Positions 18,738-26,820 of a stretch of DNA of 64,000 bases are shown piece by piece. The position numbers and the translations under genes are program-made. The notes under the pieces are model-generated. The model made no database searches. It worked only from the letters and a program-made list of their open reading frames with translations, and was not told the DNA's origin. How positions within the stretch are numbered: position 1 is the first letter of the stretch; each line of letters opens with the position of its first letter. The stretch comes from Streptomyces flaveus (lineage in GTDB: Bacteria; Actinomycetota; Actinomycetes; Streptomycetales; Streptomycetaceae): assembly GCF_014647675.1 (NCBI RefSeq), contig NZ_BMPQ01000007.1:330796-394795 (forward strand). The letters run 5' to 3'.

Positions 18738-20062
18738 TCCGCGACCTCGAAGCCCTGCTTCTTCATGTCGGCGACGGTGTCGTCCTGCATCTTCGTGAGG
18801 GCGGCACCGAAGTCCGACTTGTCCTTGGCGGCCTTGCCGAACGCGTCCTTGAAGGTGGTGTACGCGACGTTCACGTTCGGGCCCCACGCGGAGGGCGCCG
18901 TGGTCTTCGCGATCTCGGAGGCCTGGGTGTAGAAGTCCGGCTGGTTGGAGAAGAAGGCCGGCGGCTCGGCGAACGCGTCACTGGTCTGCGCGGTCGTGGC
19001 GGCGGGGTAGATGCCGCCCTCCTTCGCGAGCGCGGTCAGCGCGGCCGGGTCCGTGTTCAGCCAGGAGGCGAACTTCGCGGCGGCCGACTTGTTCTTGGAG
19101 TCCGTGGTGACGGCCGTGGAGGAGCCGCCCCAGCTGCCCGTCACGTTCTCGCCGGCCGACCACTGCGGCAGCGGGGCCATCGCCCACTTGCCCTCGGTGT
19201 CGGGAGCGGCGGTCGTCAGCGTGCCGGGCGCCCAGACCGCGCTCACCCAGGCGATCTGCTTGCCGGTGTTGAGCGCCTTGTTCCAAGCCGGCGTGTACAT
19301 CGGCTGGTTGTCGATCGCGCCCTCCTTGACGAGACCGCCCCAGAAGTCGGCGACCTTCTGCGTCGCCGCGTCGTCGATGCCGACCTTCCACTGCTCGCCC
19401 TCGGTGGTCCACCACTTGGCGCCCGCCTGCTGCGCGAGACCCGCGAACTGTCCGGAGTCGTTGGCGGAGAACGTGGTGAGGTCCGTCTCCGGGGACTTCT
19501 TCTTCAGCGCGCGGGCAGTCTCCGCGAACTCCTCCCAGGTCTTGGGGACTTCGAGTTCGTACTGCTTGAAGAGGTCCTCGCGGTAGTAGAACATCATCGG
19601 CCCGGAGTCCTGCGGGATCGCGTAGACCGCGTCCGAACCCAGCGTCGTCTGCTGCCAGACGCCCTCGGCGAACTTGTCCTTCACGCCGTCCACCTCATCG
19701 GCTATGTCGGCGAGCGCGTCATTGCTGACCAGAGTCGGCAGGGCCTGGTACTCGGCCTGCACCAGGTCCGGGGCCTTCTTGGCCTTGTGCGCGGTGAGGA
19801 TCTTGGTGACGAGGGTGTCGCCGGACGCCTGCTTCTTCACCGTGACGGTGATCTGCTCGTCCTTGCCCGGGCCCTTGTTCCACAGGTCGGCGACCTTGTC
19901 CATGCCCGGCGTCCAGGACCAGTACGTCAGCGAGACCGGCCCCGAGTCGGCCGCGTTGTCATCATCGGACCCGCCCGAAGAGCCGCAGGCGGCGAGTGCG
20001 GTGGCGCCAAGAACGACGGCGACCGAGGTGGCCACGAGGCGACGCAGCTTCGTGTTTGGCAT
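18734..20062 (-). CDS. Sugar-binding lipoprotein of the ABC transporter (GanS type)
   Basis: The 442-residue extracellular solute-binding protein has an N-terminal signal with lipobox TALAAC (lipidated Cys26) followed by a Gly/Ser/Asp-rich tether. The mature part begins VSLTYWSWTPGMDKVADLWNK, typical of family 1 carbohydrate-binding proteins, and contains GSWGGSSTAVTTDSKNKSAAAKFASWL. It captures the sugar at the outer membrane face and delivers it to the two permeases. It is the first gene of the minus-strand operon, about 60 bases behind the promoter and LacI operator. Confidence 0.93.
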   Translation of the reverse strand: MPNTKLRRLVATSVAVVLGATALAACGSSGGSDDDNAADSGPVSLTYWSWTPGMDKVADLWNKGPGKDEQITVTVKKQASGDTLVTKILTAHKAKKAPDLVQAEYQALPTLVSNDALADIADEVDGVKDKFAEGVWQQTTLGSDAVYAIPQDSGPMMFYYREDLFKQYELEVPKTWEEFAETARALKKKSPETDLTTFSANDSGQFAGLAQQAGAKWWTTEGEQWKVGIDDAATQKVADFWGGLVKEGAIDNQPMYTPAWNKALNTGKQIAWVSAVWAPGTLTTAAPDTEGKWAMAPLPQWSAGENVTGSWGGSSTAVTTDSKNKSAAAKFASWLNTDPAALTALAKEGGIYPAATTAQTSDAFAEPPAFFSNQPDFYTQASEIAKTTAPSAWGPNVNVAYTTFKDAFGKAAKDKSDFGAALTKMQDDTVADMKKQGFEVAE

Positions 20063-20118
20063 GGATCTATCTCCCCTGACCTGGGTCCCCGCTCTACTGC
20101 GGGAACCGTGCCATGCTT

Positions 20119-20161
20119 CTGTGAGCGTTCACAGTAGAGAAACATCCAGGACACTTGTCAA
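20119..20161 (-). promoter_or_regulatory. Promoter and LacI operator of the galactan transporter operon
   Basis: Read on the minus strand: -35 TTGACA (+ 20156-20161), 17-bp spacer, -10 TCTACT (+ 20133-20138). Directly at the expected transcription start is CTGTGAGCGTTCACAG (+ 20119-20134), palindromic except for one pair and with the central CG typical of LacI-family operators. On the plus strand TTGTCA (20155-20160) and TATGTT (20180-20185, 19-bp spacing) could serve the divergent GH42 gene. A repressor here would block the transporter operon at initiation. Confidence 0.75.
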
Positions 20162-20248
20162 TGGTTGTTGCTGTGCGGTTATGTTGGGCTCGCGCCGACA
20201 GCGGCGTGTGTGCACGTTCCCAACTGATCGATAAACCGGGAGAGATCC

Positions 20249-22270
20249 ATGCCGGAGACCACCCCCAAGGGCCTCACCAGGCTCGCCTTCGGTGGGGACT
20301 ACAATCCCGAGCAGTGGCCGGAAAGCGTCTGGCATGAGGACGTCCGGCTGATGCGCGAGGCGGGCGTCACGATGGTGAGCGTCGGGATCTTCTCCTGGGC
20401 CCTGCTCGAACCCTCACCCGGGGCCTATGAGTTCGGCTGGCTCGACCGTCTCCTGGACCTGTTGCACGAGCACGGGATACGCGCCGACCTCGGTACGCCG
20501 ACGGTGGCACCGCCGGCCTGGTTCTACCGGGCGCATCCCGAGGCGCTGCCGATGGCCGCCGACGGGACGCGGTACGAGTTCGGCTCGCGCGGCGCCATCT
20601 GCCACAGCAACCCGCACTACCGCGAGGCCGCCGCCGCCATCACGACACAGCTCGGTGAGTGGTACGCCGACCACCCCGCGCTCGCGATGTGGCACGTCCA
20701 CAACGAGTACGGCGTCCCCGTCTCGGCCTGCTACTGCGAGTCCTGCGCCGCGCACTTCCGCCGCTGGCTGGCCGCGACGTACGAGAGTGTCGACGCGGTC
20801 AACGAGGCCTGGGGAACCGCTTTCTGGGGCCAGCGGTACGCGGACTTCGACCAGATCAACCCGCCCCGCGTGACCCCCACGGTCGGCAATCCGGCCCAAG
20901 CGCTCGACTACAAGCGCTTCGCCGACGCCACCATGCGCGAGAACTTCGTGACCGAGCGGGACATCCTGCACCGCTTCTCGCCCGGCATCCCGGTCACCAC
21001 CAACTTCATGACTGCCCTCAGCCAGTGCGACTCCGTCGACTACTGGGCCTGGGGCCGCGAGGTCGACCTCGTCACCAACGACCACTACCTGATCACCGAC
21101 GGCCGCCGGACCCACGTCAATCTCGCCATGGCCGCCGACCTCACCCGCTCCGTCGCCGGCGGCGCCCCCTGGCTGCTGCTCGAACACTCCACGTCGGGCA
21201 TCAACTGGCAGCCCCGCAATCCCGCCAAGGCCCCCGGCGAGATGGCCCGCAACTCCCTCGCCCATGTGGCCCGCGGCTCCGACGGCGCCCTGTTCTTCCA
21301 GTGGCGGCAGTCACGGCGCGGCGCGGAGAAGTTCCACTCGGCGATGCTGCCGCACGCGGGCACGGACTCGCGGGTCTGGCGCGAGGTGGTCGAACTCGGC
21401 GCGTCCGTGGGCGCGTTGGCGCCGATCCAGGGCACGCGCACCGTCGCCGACGTGGCCGTGCTCTGGGACTGGCACTCCTGGTGGGCGCAGACCCTCCAGT
21501 GGCGCCCCAGCGAGGACCACGACCCGCGCGAGCGCGCCGACGCCTTCTACGAAGCCCTCTTCGACCGCCACCTCACCGTCGACTTCGCCCACCCGGAAGC
21601 CGACTTGTCGGCCTATCCACTTGTCGTCGTGCCCGCGCTGTATCTGATGACGGAAGCCGCCGGGCAGAATCTGCAGGAGTACGTCGAGAACGGCGGCACC
21701 CTCGTCGTCTCGTACTTCTCCGGCATCGTCGACGAGCACGACGCCGTGCACGACGGCCCCTACCCGGGCCCCCTGCGGGACGTACTCGGCCTGACCGTCG
21801 AGGAGTTCTCGCCGCTGCTGGCGGGCGACCGGGTGCAGATCGCAGGGCCCGACGGCTCCGAACTCACCGGTGACGTGTGGTCGGAGTTCGTGGTGCCGCG
21901 CGGCGCCGAGACCGTGTGGACATACACCGACGGACTCACCGCCGGCCACCCCGCCATCACCCGGCACCGGCTCGGCGAGGGCACGGCCTGGTACGTCTCC
22001 ACCCGCCTCGGGTCCGACGGCCTCGACGCCCTCGTGGGCTGGGCCGCCGAGGACGCCCGCATCGCGCCGCGCGCCGACCTGCCGCGCGACGTCGAAGTAG
22101 TGCGCCGCACCGGCGAGTCCGGCACCTACCTCTTCGCGATCAACCACACCTCGTCGGACGCCAAGGTGCCGCTGGAGGCGCACGGCACCGAGCTGCTGAC
22201 GGGCGAACGCGCCGCGGGCCGCCTCGCGGTTCCCGCGGGAGCCGTCCGGGTCGTACGACTCGACGGCTGA
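20249..22270 (+). CDS. Beta-galactosidase (GH42)
   Basis: The 673-residue enzyme removes terminal beta-D-galactose, here probably from imported galacto-oligosaccharides, as there is no signal peptide. The N-terminal barrel opens with FGGDYNPEQWPESVW. The acid/base is Glu153 in HVHNEYG and the nucleophile Glu312 in LLLEHSTSGINW. The zinc-type cluster CYCESC (about 161-166) follows the acid/base. A trimerisation/Rossmann-like region and a C-terminal beta domain complete the GH42 plan. AGAGAT lies just before the ATG. It is divergent from the transporter operon. Confidence 0.95.
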   Translation: MPETTPKGLTRLAFGGDYNPEQWPESVWHEDVRLMREAGVTMVSVGIFSWALLEPSPGAYEFGWLDRLLDLLHEHGIRADLGTPTVAPPAWFYRAHPEALPMAADGTRYEFGSRGAICHSNPHYREAAAAITTQLGEWYADHPALAMWHVHNEYGVPVSACYCESCAAHFRRWLAATYESVDAVNEAWGTAFWGQRYADFDQINPPRVTPTVGNPAQALDYKRFADATMRENFVTERDILHRFSPGIPVTTNFMTALSQCDSVDYWAWGREVDLVTNDHYLITDGRRTHVNLAMAADLTRSVAGGAPWLLLEHSTSGINWQPRNPAKAPGEMARNSLAHVARGSDGALFFQWRQSRRGAEKFHSAMLPHAGTDSRVWREVVELGASVGALAPIQGTRTVADVAVLWDWHSWWAQTLQWRPSEDHDPRERADAFYEALFDRHLTVDFAHPEADLSAYPLVVVPALYLMTEAAGQNLQEYVENGGTLVVSYFSGIVDEHDAVHDGPYPGPLRDVLGLTVEEFSPLLAGDRVQIAGPDGSELTGDVWSEFVVPRGAETVWTYTDGLTAGHPAITRHRLGEGTAWYVSTRLGSDGLDALVGWAAEDARIAPRADLPRDVEVVRRTGESGTYLFAINHTSSDAKVPLEAHGTELLTGERAAGRLAVPAGAVRVVRLDG

Positions 22271-22277
22271 GCCGACT

Positions 22278-22317
22278 CCCTCCGCCCGCGTGAGCCGCAC
22301 GAGCCGCGGGCGGAGGG
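22278..22317 (+). terminator. Hairpin between the GH42 and GH53 genes
   Basis: CCCTCCGCCCGCG (22278-22290) and its exact 13-base complement (22305-22317) enclose a 14-base loop, followed by GGCTTCCTCTCC. It may end the GH42 transcript or stabilise a read-through mRNA; the galactanase then needs its own promoter or partial read-through. Confidence 0.55.
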
Positions 22318-22383
22318 GCTTCCTCTCCGCCATCAGGAGGGGTACCCCCCATACCCATCACGTCGAAGGGACGACGGACGACG

Positions 22384-23946
22384 ATGTTCCATCCCAGACG
22401 CACACTCAAGGCCCTGCTGCTGCCGCTCGCGGCCGGGCTCGCCCTCACCGCCCTGCCCGCACAGTCGGCGGTGGCGGCGAGCACACTCCAGAACGTCGGC
22501 TTCGAGTCCGACGGTTCCGGTGCCGCCACGCCCAGCGGCTGGTCGGAGTACGGTTCCACCGGCGCCTCGTTCGTGGAGTCCGGTGGCCGCAGCGGCAGTT
22601 ACCGTCTGTCGCACTACGCCTCCTCCGCGTACAAGGTGGAGACGTACCAGTACCTCTCCGGGCTGACCAACGGGAACTACACCCTCAGGGCCTGGGTGCG
22701 CTCGGGCGGCGGTCAGAAGTCCGCGTACCTGGCGCTCAAGAACTGCGGAAGCGCCGAGCAGCGCACCGATCTGCCGGTCTCCAGCAGTGGCTGGATACGC
22801 ATCGTCGTGCCCGTCTCGGTGACGAACAACCAGTGCACGATCAGCATCAACTCCGATGCCAACGCGGGCAACTGGATCAACGTCGACGACCTGACGTTCA
22901 CCTCGGGCACGACCAACGGCCTGGCCATCAAGGGCTCTGACGTCTCGTCACTCGCCAAGAGCGAGGCCAAGGGCGGCGGCTACCGGACCAGCTCCGGCAG
23001 CACGGGGGACGCCCTCGCCATTCTCAAGTCCCACGGGCACAACTACGCCCGCCTCAAGGTGTGGGTGAACCCGGCCGACGGCTACAACAACAAGGCCCGC
23101 GTCCTCGCGATGGCCAAGCGCGTCAAGGCGCAGGGCATGAAGCTTCTCGTCGACTTCCACTACTCGGACTTCTGGGCCGACCCGGGCCGCCAGGACAAGC
23201 CCGCCGCCTGGGCCGGGCACTCGTACAGCCAGTTGAAGACGGACGTCTACAACCACACGTACGACGTGCTGAACGCCCTGAAGGCGCAGGGCACCACGGC
23301 CGACATGGTGCAGGTCGGCAACGAGACCAACGGCGGCATGCTCTGGAACGAGGGCTCCACCGACAACTGGGGCCAGCTCGCCGGGCTGCTCAACTCCGGC
23401 TACGACGCGGTCAAGGCGGTCAACTCGTCCACGACCGTGGCACTGCACCTCGCCAAGGGCGGCGACCTCGCGGGCACCCGCTGGTGGTTCGACAGCGCAC
23501 GCTCCAACGGTGTGAAGTTCGACGTCATCGGTCTGTCGTACTACGGCTACTGGCACGGCTCGCTCACCGACTTCCAGACCACCCTGGACGACGCGGCGAC
23601 CCGCTACGGCAAGCCGGTCTACGTCGCCGAGACGGCCTACCCCTTCCGTCTTGGCAGCGAGGACTCGCACGAGGACATCATCAACACGAGCGGTGAGCTG
23701 GTGGCCGGATACCCGGCCACCACGGCCGGGCAGACCGCCTGGTTCCGCGACATCATGAACATCGTGGAGGCCGTCCCGAACAACCGCGGCCTCGGTGTCT
23801 TCTACTGGGAGTCCACCTGGACCGCGGTGAACGGCAACGGCTGGGACCCGACCGACCCGTCGTCGGGCAACGCCTGGGAGAACCAGGCCCTGTTCGGCTA
23901 CGACGACCGGCCGCTTCCGGCGATGTCACTGTTCAACCGCCGGTGA
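22384..23946 (+). CDS. Secreted arabinogalactan endo-beta-1,4-galactanase (GH53)
   Basis: The 520-residue secreted enzyme cuts beta-1,4-galactan outside the cell. A Sec signal peptide (about residues 1-32, ending PAQSAVAAS) precedes a ~140-residue jelly-roll domain (ending WINVDDLTFTSG) that resembles carbohydrate-binding modules, possibly CBM61-type. The GH53 barrel starts at about 180 (IKGSDVSSLAKSEAKGGGY). The acid/base is Glu314 in QVGNETNGGMLW and the nucleophile Glu416 in VAETAYPF. It supplies oligosaccharides to the ABC transporter and GH42 enzyme upstream. A paired hairpin terminator follows. Confidence 0.94.
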   Translation: MFHPRRTLKALLLPLAAGLALTALPAQSAVAASTLQNVGFESDGSGAATPSGWSEYGSTGASFVESGGRSGSYRLSHYASSAYKVETYQYLSGLTNGNYTLRAWVRSGGGQKSAYLALKNCGSAEQRTDLPVSSSGWIRIVVPVSVTNNQCTISINSDANAGNWINVDDLTFTSGTTNGLAIKGSDVSSLAKSEAKGGGYRTSSGSTGDALAILKSHGHNYARLKVWVNPADGYNNKARVLAMAKRVKAQGMKLLVDFHYSDFWADPGRQDKPAAWAGHSYSQLKTDVYNHTYDVLNALKAQGTTADMVQVGNETNGGMLWNEGSTDNWGQLAGLLNSGYDAVKAVNSSTTVALHLAKGGDLAGTRWWFDSARSNGVKFDVIGLSYYGYWHGSLTDFQTTLDDAATRYGKPVYVAETAYPFRLGSEDSHEDIINTSGELVAGYPATTAGQTAWFRDIMNIVEAVPNNRGLGVFYWESTWTAVNGNGWDPTDPSSGNAWENQALFGYDDRPLPAMSLFNRR

Positions 23947-23971
23947 CGCACTGACGGACACCGGCCGACCG

Positions 23972-24006
23972 AGGGTCCGCCCGCGCGCGAAGCGTGGGCG
24001 GACCCT
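23972..24006. terminator. Bidirectional terminator after the galactanase gene
   Basis: AGGGTCCGCCC (23972-23982) and its exact complement (23996-24006) form an 11-bp stem, with TTTCGT after it on the plus strand. It separates the GH53 gene from the convergent PadR gene and can serve both. Confidence 0.8.
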
Positions 24007-24010
24007 TTCG

Positions 24011-24595
24011 TCACGTACCGCCGCGGCCGTCGCTGCTGTCGGCCTTCGCCCGCCGCTGAAGGATCGCCAGCACCTGCTCGCCCCAGCGGACGGCGGCCTT
24101 CTCGAACTCGATGCCGCCCAACAGCGTGAGATACGGGCCCACACGCTCGGACCGGGTCAGATGCTCGTCCTCGGTGCGGCCGTCGAGCAACCGCAGCCGG
24201 AGTCGTTCGTACCGGGCCAGTTTCGCCCGGGCCCATTCGATGCGCTCCTCGACGGCAGCGCGTACGGCCGTGCCGTCACCCTGGTCCACCGCCTGCAGCT
24301 TGACCAGCAGCTCGTCGCGGATCGCGGTGGGCCGGGGCGGGGCGGCCGTGAAGTCGTACAGCGCACGCCGGCCCGCCTCCGTCAGCGCGAAGAGCCGCTT
24401 GTCCGGCCGACGTTCCTGGCGTACGACCCTGGCCTCGATCAGCCCCTCGGACGCCATGCGGTCCAGCTCGCGGTACAGCTGCTGGGGTGTGGCCATCCAG
24501 AAGTTGGCGACCGACGCGTCGAAGGTCTTCGCCAGGTCGTACCCGGAGGCCTCGCCGTCCAGAAGCGTGGCCAGCAGAGCGTTGCGCAGTGCCAT
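24011..24595 (-). CDS. PadR-family transcriptional regulator
   Basis: The 194-residue regulator has an N-terminal winged helix (LRNALLATLLDGEASGYDLAKTFDASVANFWMATPQQLYRELDRMASEGLIEARVV) and a C-terminal Vir-like helical dimerisation domain. I chose the ATG at 24595, because earlier in-frame ATGs lie in the divergent gene's promoter. It is divergent from a small NTF2-fold gene, and the AT-rich 55-bp gap between them carries an 18-bp palindrome, so it probably represses both itself and its neighbour. Confidence 0.88.
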   Translation of the reverse strand: MALRNALLATLLDGEASGYDLAKTFDASVANFWMATPQQLYRELDRMASEGLIEARVVRQERRPDKRLFALTEAGRRALYDFTAAPPRPTAIRDELLVKLQAVDQGDGTAVRAAVEERIEWARAKLARYERLRLRLLDGRTEDEHLTRSERVGPYLTLLGGIEFEKAAVRWGEQVLAILQRRAKADSSDGRGGT

Positions 24596-24621
24596 GAGAG
24601 GAGCGTACTGTCCGACACACC

Positions 24622-24639
24622 TAATCAACAAATTGACTA
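24622..24639. promoter_or_regulatory. Candidate PadR operator
   Basis: The 18-bp dyad has the form TAnTCAA-N4-TTGAnTA, within a conspicuously AT-rich gap between the divergent PadR and NTF2-fold genes. It ends just before the GAGGTG ribosome site of the plus-strand gene, so occupancy would block both promoters. Confidence 0.6.
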
Positions 24640-24650
24640 TGAGGTGGGCC

Positions 24651-25043
24651 ATGAACCCCTTCCGCAAGGCCGTCGAGGACCGCGACCACGAGGCCGTCGT
24701 CGCCCTGCTCGCCGAGGACGTCGTGTTCACCAGCCCGGTAGTGTTCAAGCCGTACGCCGGAAAGGCGATCACCGCGGCGCTCCTGGGCGCCGTCCTGCGT
24801 ATCTTCGAGGACTTCCGCTACGTCCGCGAGATCGCGAACCCGGACGGCCGCGACCTCGTCCTCGTCTTCGAGACGCGCGTGGGCGACCGGCAGATCCAGG
24901 GCTGCGACCTGCTGCACTTCGACGAGGACGGCCGGATCGACGAGCTCACGGTCATGGTCCGCCCGCTGTCCGGTGCCCAGGCGCTCCAGCAGGCGATGGC
25001 GGACCGGTTCGAGAGCATCGAACGAGGGGCGGCGAGCACCTGA
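24651..25043 (+). CDS. NTF2/SnoaL-fold protein
   Basis: The 130-residue protein has the cone-shaped NTF2-like fold: FRKAVEDRDHEAVVALLAEDVVFTSPVVFKPYAGKAI, then beta strands (LVLVFETRVGDRQIQGCDLLHFDEDGRIDELTVMVRP). Such proteins may be small isomerases, hydrolases or binding proteins; no catalytic set is certain here. I chose the ATG at 24651, with GAGGTGG just upstream. It is probably controlled by the divergent PadR repressor, a pairing often tied to response to small aromatic or toxic compounds (inference). Confidence 0.75.
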   Translation: MNPFRKAVEDRDHEAVVALLAEDVVFTSPVVFKPYAGKAITAALLGAVLRIFEDFRYVREIANPDGRDLVLVFETRVGDRQIQGCDLLHFDEDGRIDELTVMVRPLSGAQALQQAMADRFESIERGAAST

Positions 25044-25063
25044 GAACCACGGAGAGTTAGCCT

Positions 25064-25088
25064 GATCTCCTGCCACGACCAGGAGATC
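25064..25088 (+). promoter_or_regulatory. Hairpin sequestering the ribosome-binding site of the first fluC gene
   Basis: GATCTCCTG (25064-25072) and CAGGAGATC (25080-25088) are perfect 9-base complements with a 7-base loop CCACGAC. The ribosome site AGGAG (25081-25085, 10 bases before the ATG) is fully inside the 3' arm, so the folded RNA should hide it. The conserved fluoride (crcB) riboswitch sequence is not present. Confidence 0.6.
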
Positions 25089-25095
25089 TACGTTC

Positions 25096-25569
25096 ATGAC
25101 AGCGCTCCGATCCGAGAAGGTGGACGGGCCCGGGAAGCTCCGTGTGCCCGCCGGGCGGCCGTCGTCGTGGCATGGACAGGGACCGGTCGTGGCGGTGGTC
25201 GCGGTCGGCGGCGCGCTGGGCGCGGCTGCCCGGTACGGAGCCTCGCTGATCTGGCCCACGCAGACCGCCGCCTTCCCCTGGACCACGTTCTGGGTCAACG
25301 TCATCGGGTGCGCCGTGATCGGCGTCTTCCTGGTCGTGATCAGCGACGTGTGGGCGGCGCACCGGCTGGTCCGGCCCTTCTTCGGCACCGGCGTCCTCGG
25401 CGGCTTCACCACCTTCTCGACGTACGCCGTCGACATCCAGAAACTGGTCGACGAGGGCCACCCCCGGACCGGCCTCGCCTACCTCGCCGCCACCCTCGTC
25501 GCGGCGTTGGCGGCGGTGTGGCTCGCGGTGGTGGCGACCCGCAAGGTGCTGGCATGGAGGCGGCGATGA
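25096..25569 (+). CDS. crcB: Fluoride channel FluC/CrcB (first subunit)
   Basis: The 157-residue protein has four TM segments and the Fluc motifs: GGALGAAARYG, VNVIGC with the pore Asn, and the GGFTTFSTY phenylalanine-box region. Fluc channels are dual-topology or heterodimeric exporters of cytoplasmic fluoride. A ~30-residue hydrophilic N-terminal extension is longer than usual. The start ATG at 25096 lies behind a hairpin that hides its ribosome site. Its stop overlaps the ATG of a 19-codon DUF190 remnant, which in turn overlaps a second FluC gene, so the pair is likely a heterodimer. Confidence 0.93.
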   Translation: MTALRSEKVDGPGKLRVPAGRPSSWHGQGPVVAVVAVGGALGAAARYGASLIWPTQTAAFPWTTFWVNVIGCAVIGVFLVVISDVWAAHRLVRPFFGTGVLGGFTTFSTYAVDIQKLVDEGHPRTGLAYLAATLVAALAAVWLAVVATRKVLAWRRR

Positions 25570-25625
25570 CGAGGGTGACCGGCGACGCCCTACAGCTGAC
25601 GATCTTCATGGGCGAGTCGCCGTGA
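25566..25625 (+). pseudogene. 19-codon remnant of a DUF190 gene
   Basis: The ATG at 25566 overlaps the first fluC stop (ATGA) and the stop at 25623 overlaps the second fluC start (GTGA). The 19 residues, including LQLTIFMGESP, look like the start of DUF190 (PF02641) proteins, which open with an L-x-LTIF-x-GE motif and are often encoded next to crcB. The rest of that ~110-residue gene is missing, as if deleted in frame with translation coupling kept. Confidence 0.65.
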
Positions 25626-25996
25626 ACTGGCTGTTGGTGATCGCCGGCGGCATGGTCGGCGCACCCCTGCGCTACCTCACCGACCGCGCGGTGCAGTCCC
25701 GTCACGCCACGGTCTTCCCCTGGGGCACCTTCACCGTGAACGTCATCGGCTGCCTGATACTCGGCACACTGGCCGGCGCTGCCGCGGCCGGAGCGGCCTC
25801 CTCGCATCTCCAACTGCTGCTCGGCACCGGCCTGTGCGGCGCGCTCACCACGTACTCCACGTTCTCGTACGAGACCCTGCGGCTGGCCGAGGGTGGGGCC
25901 CGTTTCTATGCCGCCGTCAATGTGATCGCGAGCGTGGTCGCAGGGCTCGGCGCGGCCTTTGTGGGGGTTTCGGTCGCTGAGGCTCTGTGGGTGTAG
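25622..25996 (+). CDS. crcB: Fluoride channel FluC/CrcB (second subunit)
   Basis: The 124-residue protein, a normal length for the family, has four TM segments, GGMVGAPLRYLTDR, VNVIGC with the pore Asn, and GALTTYSTFSYE. It starts at GTG 25622, coupled to the short DUF190 remnant. It differs enough from the first subunit to suggest they are an obligate pair in opposite membrane orientations. The positive-inside Arg clusters differ between the two, but I did not compute topology. Confidence 0.93.
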   Translation: MNWLLVIAGGMVGAPLRYLTDRAVQSRHATVFPWGTFTVNVIGCLILGTLAGAAAAGAASSHLQLLLGTGLCGALTTYSTFSYETLRLAEGGARFYAAVNVIASVVAGLGAAFVGVSVAEALWV

Positions 25997-26067
25997 CTGA
26001 CCGAGTCTCCCGGCGGTCCGTCTCGAACCCTTGACAGTCACCTCCCGTTCCCCGCAGGATCACCCCC

Positions 26068-26820
26068 GTGAACCTGTCAGACAGCCAGACAGGTGGCTCG
26101 GTCCCGCGGCGCGTCAGCGCGATGGAAGCGGTGCTCAGTCATCTCCGGAGTGCGATCGAGCGCGGCGAGTACGCCGTGGGGGACAAGCTGCCGTCCGAGG
26201 CGGAGCTGTGCCGGAGCCTCGAGGTCAGCCGTCCCGTGTTGCGGGAGGCGTTGCGGGCCCTGCAGACGATGGGCCTGACCGTGTCCCGTACCGGCAAGGG
26301 CACGTTCGTCGTCTCGAACGGGCCGGTCGTCGACCCCACTTTCGGCGACTACGCGGCCAGCGACCTGATAGAGGTCCGGCGCCATGTCGAGATCCCCGTC
26401 GCGGGCTACGCCGCCGCCCGCCGCACACCCGAGGACCTCGACCATCTCGCCCACCTGCTCGACCGGATGGAGCACGAGACCGACACCACCGCCTGGGTGG
26501 CCATGGACACGCTCTTCCATCTCGCCGTCGCGCAGGCCGCGCAGAACCCGGTCTTCCGCCGCGTGATCGAGGAGATCCGTGACGCGCTGGCCCGCCAGTC
26601 CGCGTTCCTCAACGAACTCGGCGGCCGTCGCGAGCAGTCCAACCGCGAACACCGGGCGATCGTCGAGGCGTTGATCGACGGCAGCGAGCGCGACGCGACC
26701 GAAGCCATGGCCCACCACCTCGACCGCGTCGAGACGACCCTCACCGCGATCGTGCGACCCGAGGGCGCCGAAAACACCGACAGCACAGACACCCCCACAG
26801 AAGGCGAGACCCCAGCGTGA
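26068..26820 (+). CDS. GntR-family regulator, FadR/FCD type
   Basis: The 250-residue regulator has an N-terminal winged helix (MEAVLSHLRSAIERGEYAVGDKLPSEAELCRSLEVSRPVLREALRALQTMGL, about residues 19-70) and an all-helical FCD ligand domain with the metal/acid-binding HLAVAQAAQNP and NREHRAIVEAL His motifs. It starts at GTG 26068; ATG 26122 is possible and would free the palindrome CTGTCAGACAG as pure promoter DNA. Its stop overlaps the amino-acid permease start (GTGA), so it leads and probably controls the Asn/Asp/Gln catabolic operon. Confidence 0.9.
   Translation: MNLSDSQTGGSVPRRVSAMEAVLSHLRSAIERGEYAVGDKLPSEAELCRSLEVSRPVLREALRALQTMGLTVSRTGKGTFVVSNGPVVDPTFGDYAASDLIEVRRHVEIPVAGYAAARRTPEDLDHLAHLLDRMEHETDTTAWVAMDTLFHLAVAQAAQNPVFRRVIEEIRDALARQSAFLNELGGRREQSNREHRAIVEALIDGSERDATEAMAHHLDRVETTLTAIVRPEGAENTDSTDTPTEGETPA
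26074..26084. promoter_or_regulatory. Candidate FCD-GntR operator at the start of the operon
   Basis: CTGTC-A-GACAG is an 11-bp perfect palindrome resembling the TGTC/GACA-type sites of FadR-subfamily regulators. It lies 6 bp inside the annotated GTG start. If the regulator actually starts at ATG 26122, this would be leader DNA. Confidence 0.4.

Noticed and set aside
25040..25100. A fluoride (crcB) riboswitch upstream of the fluC genes
   Set aside because: The conserved sequence and pseudoknot of that class are not visible; only a simple hairpin covering the ribosome site is present.
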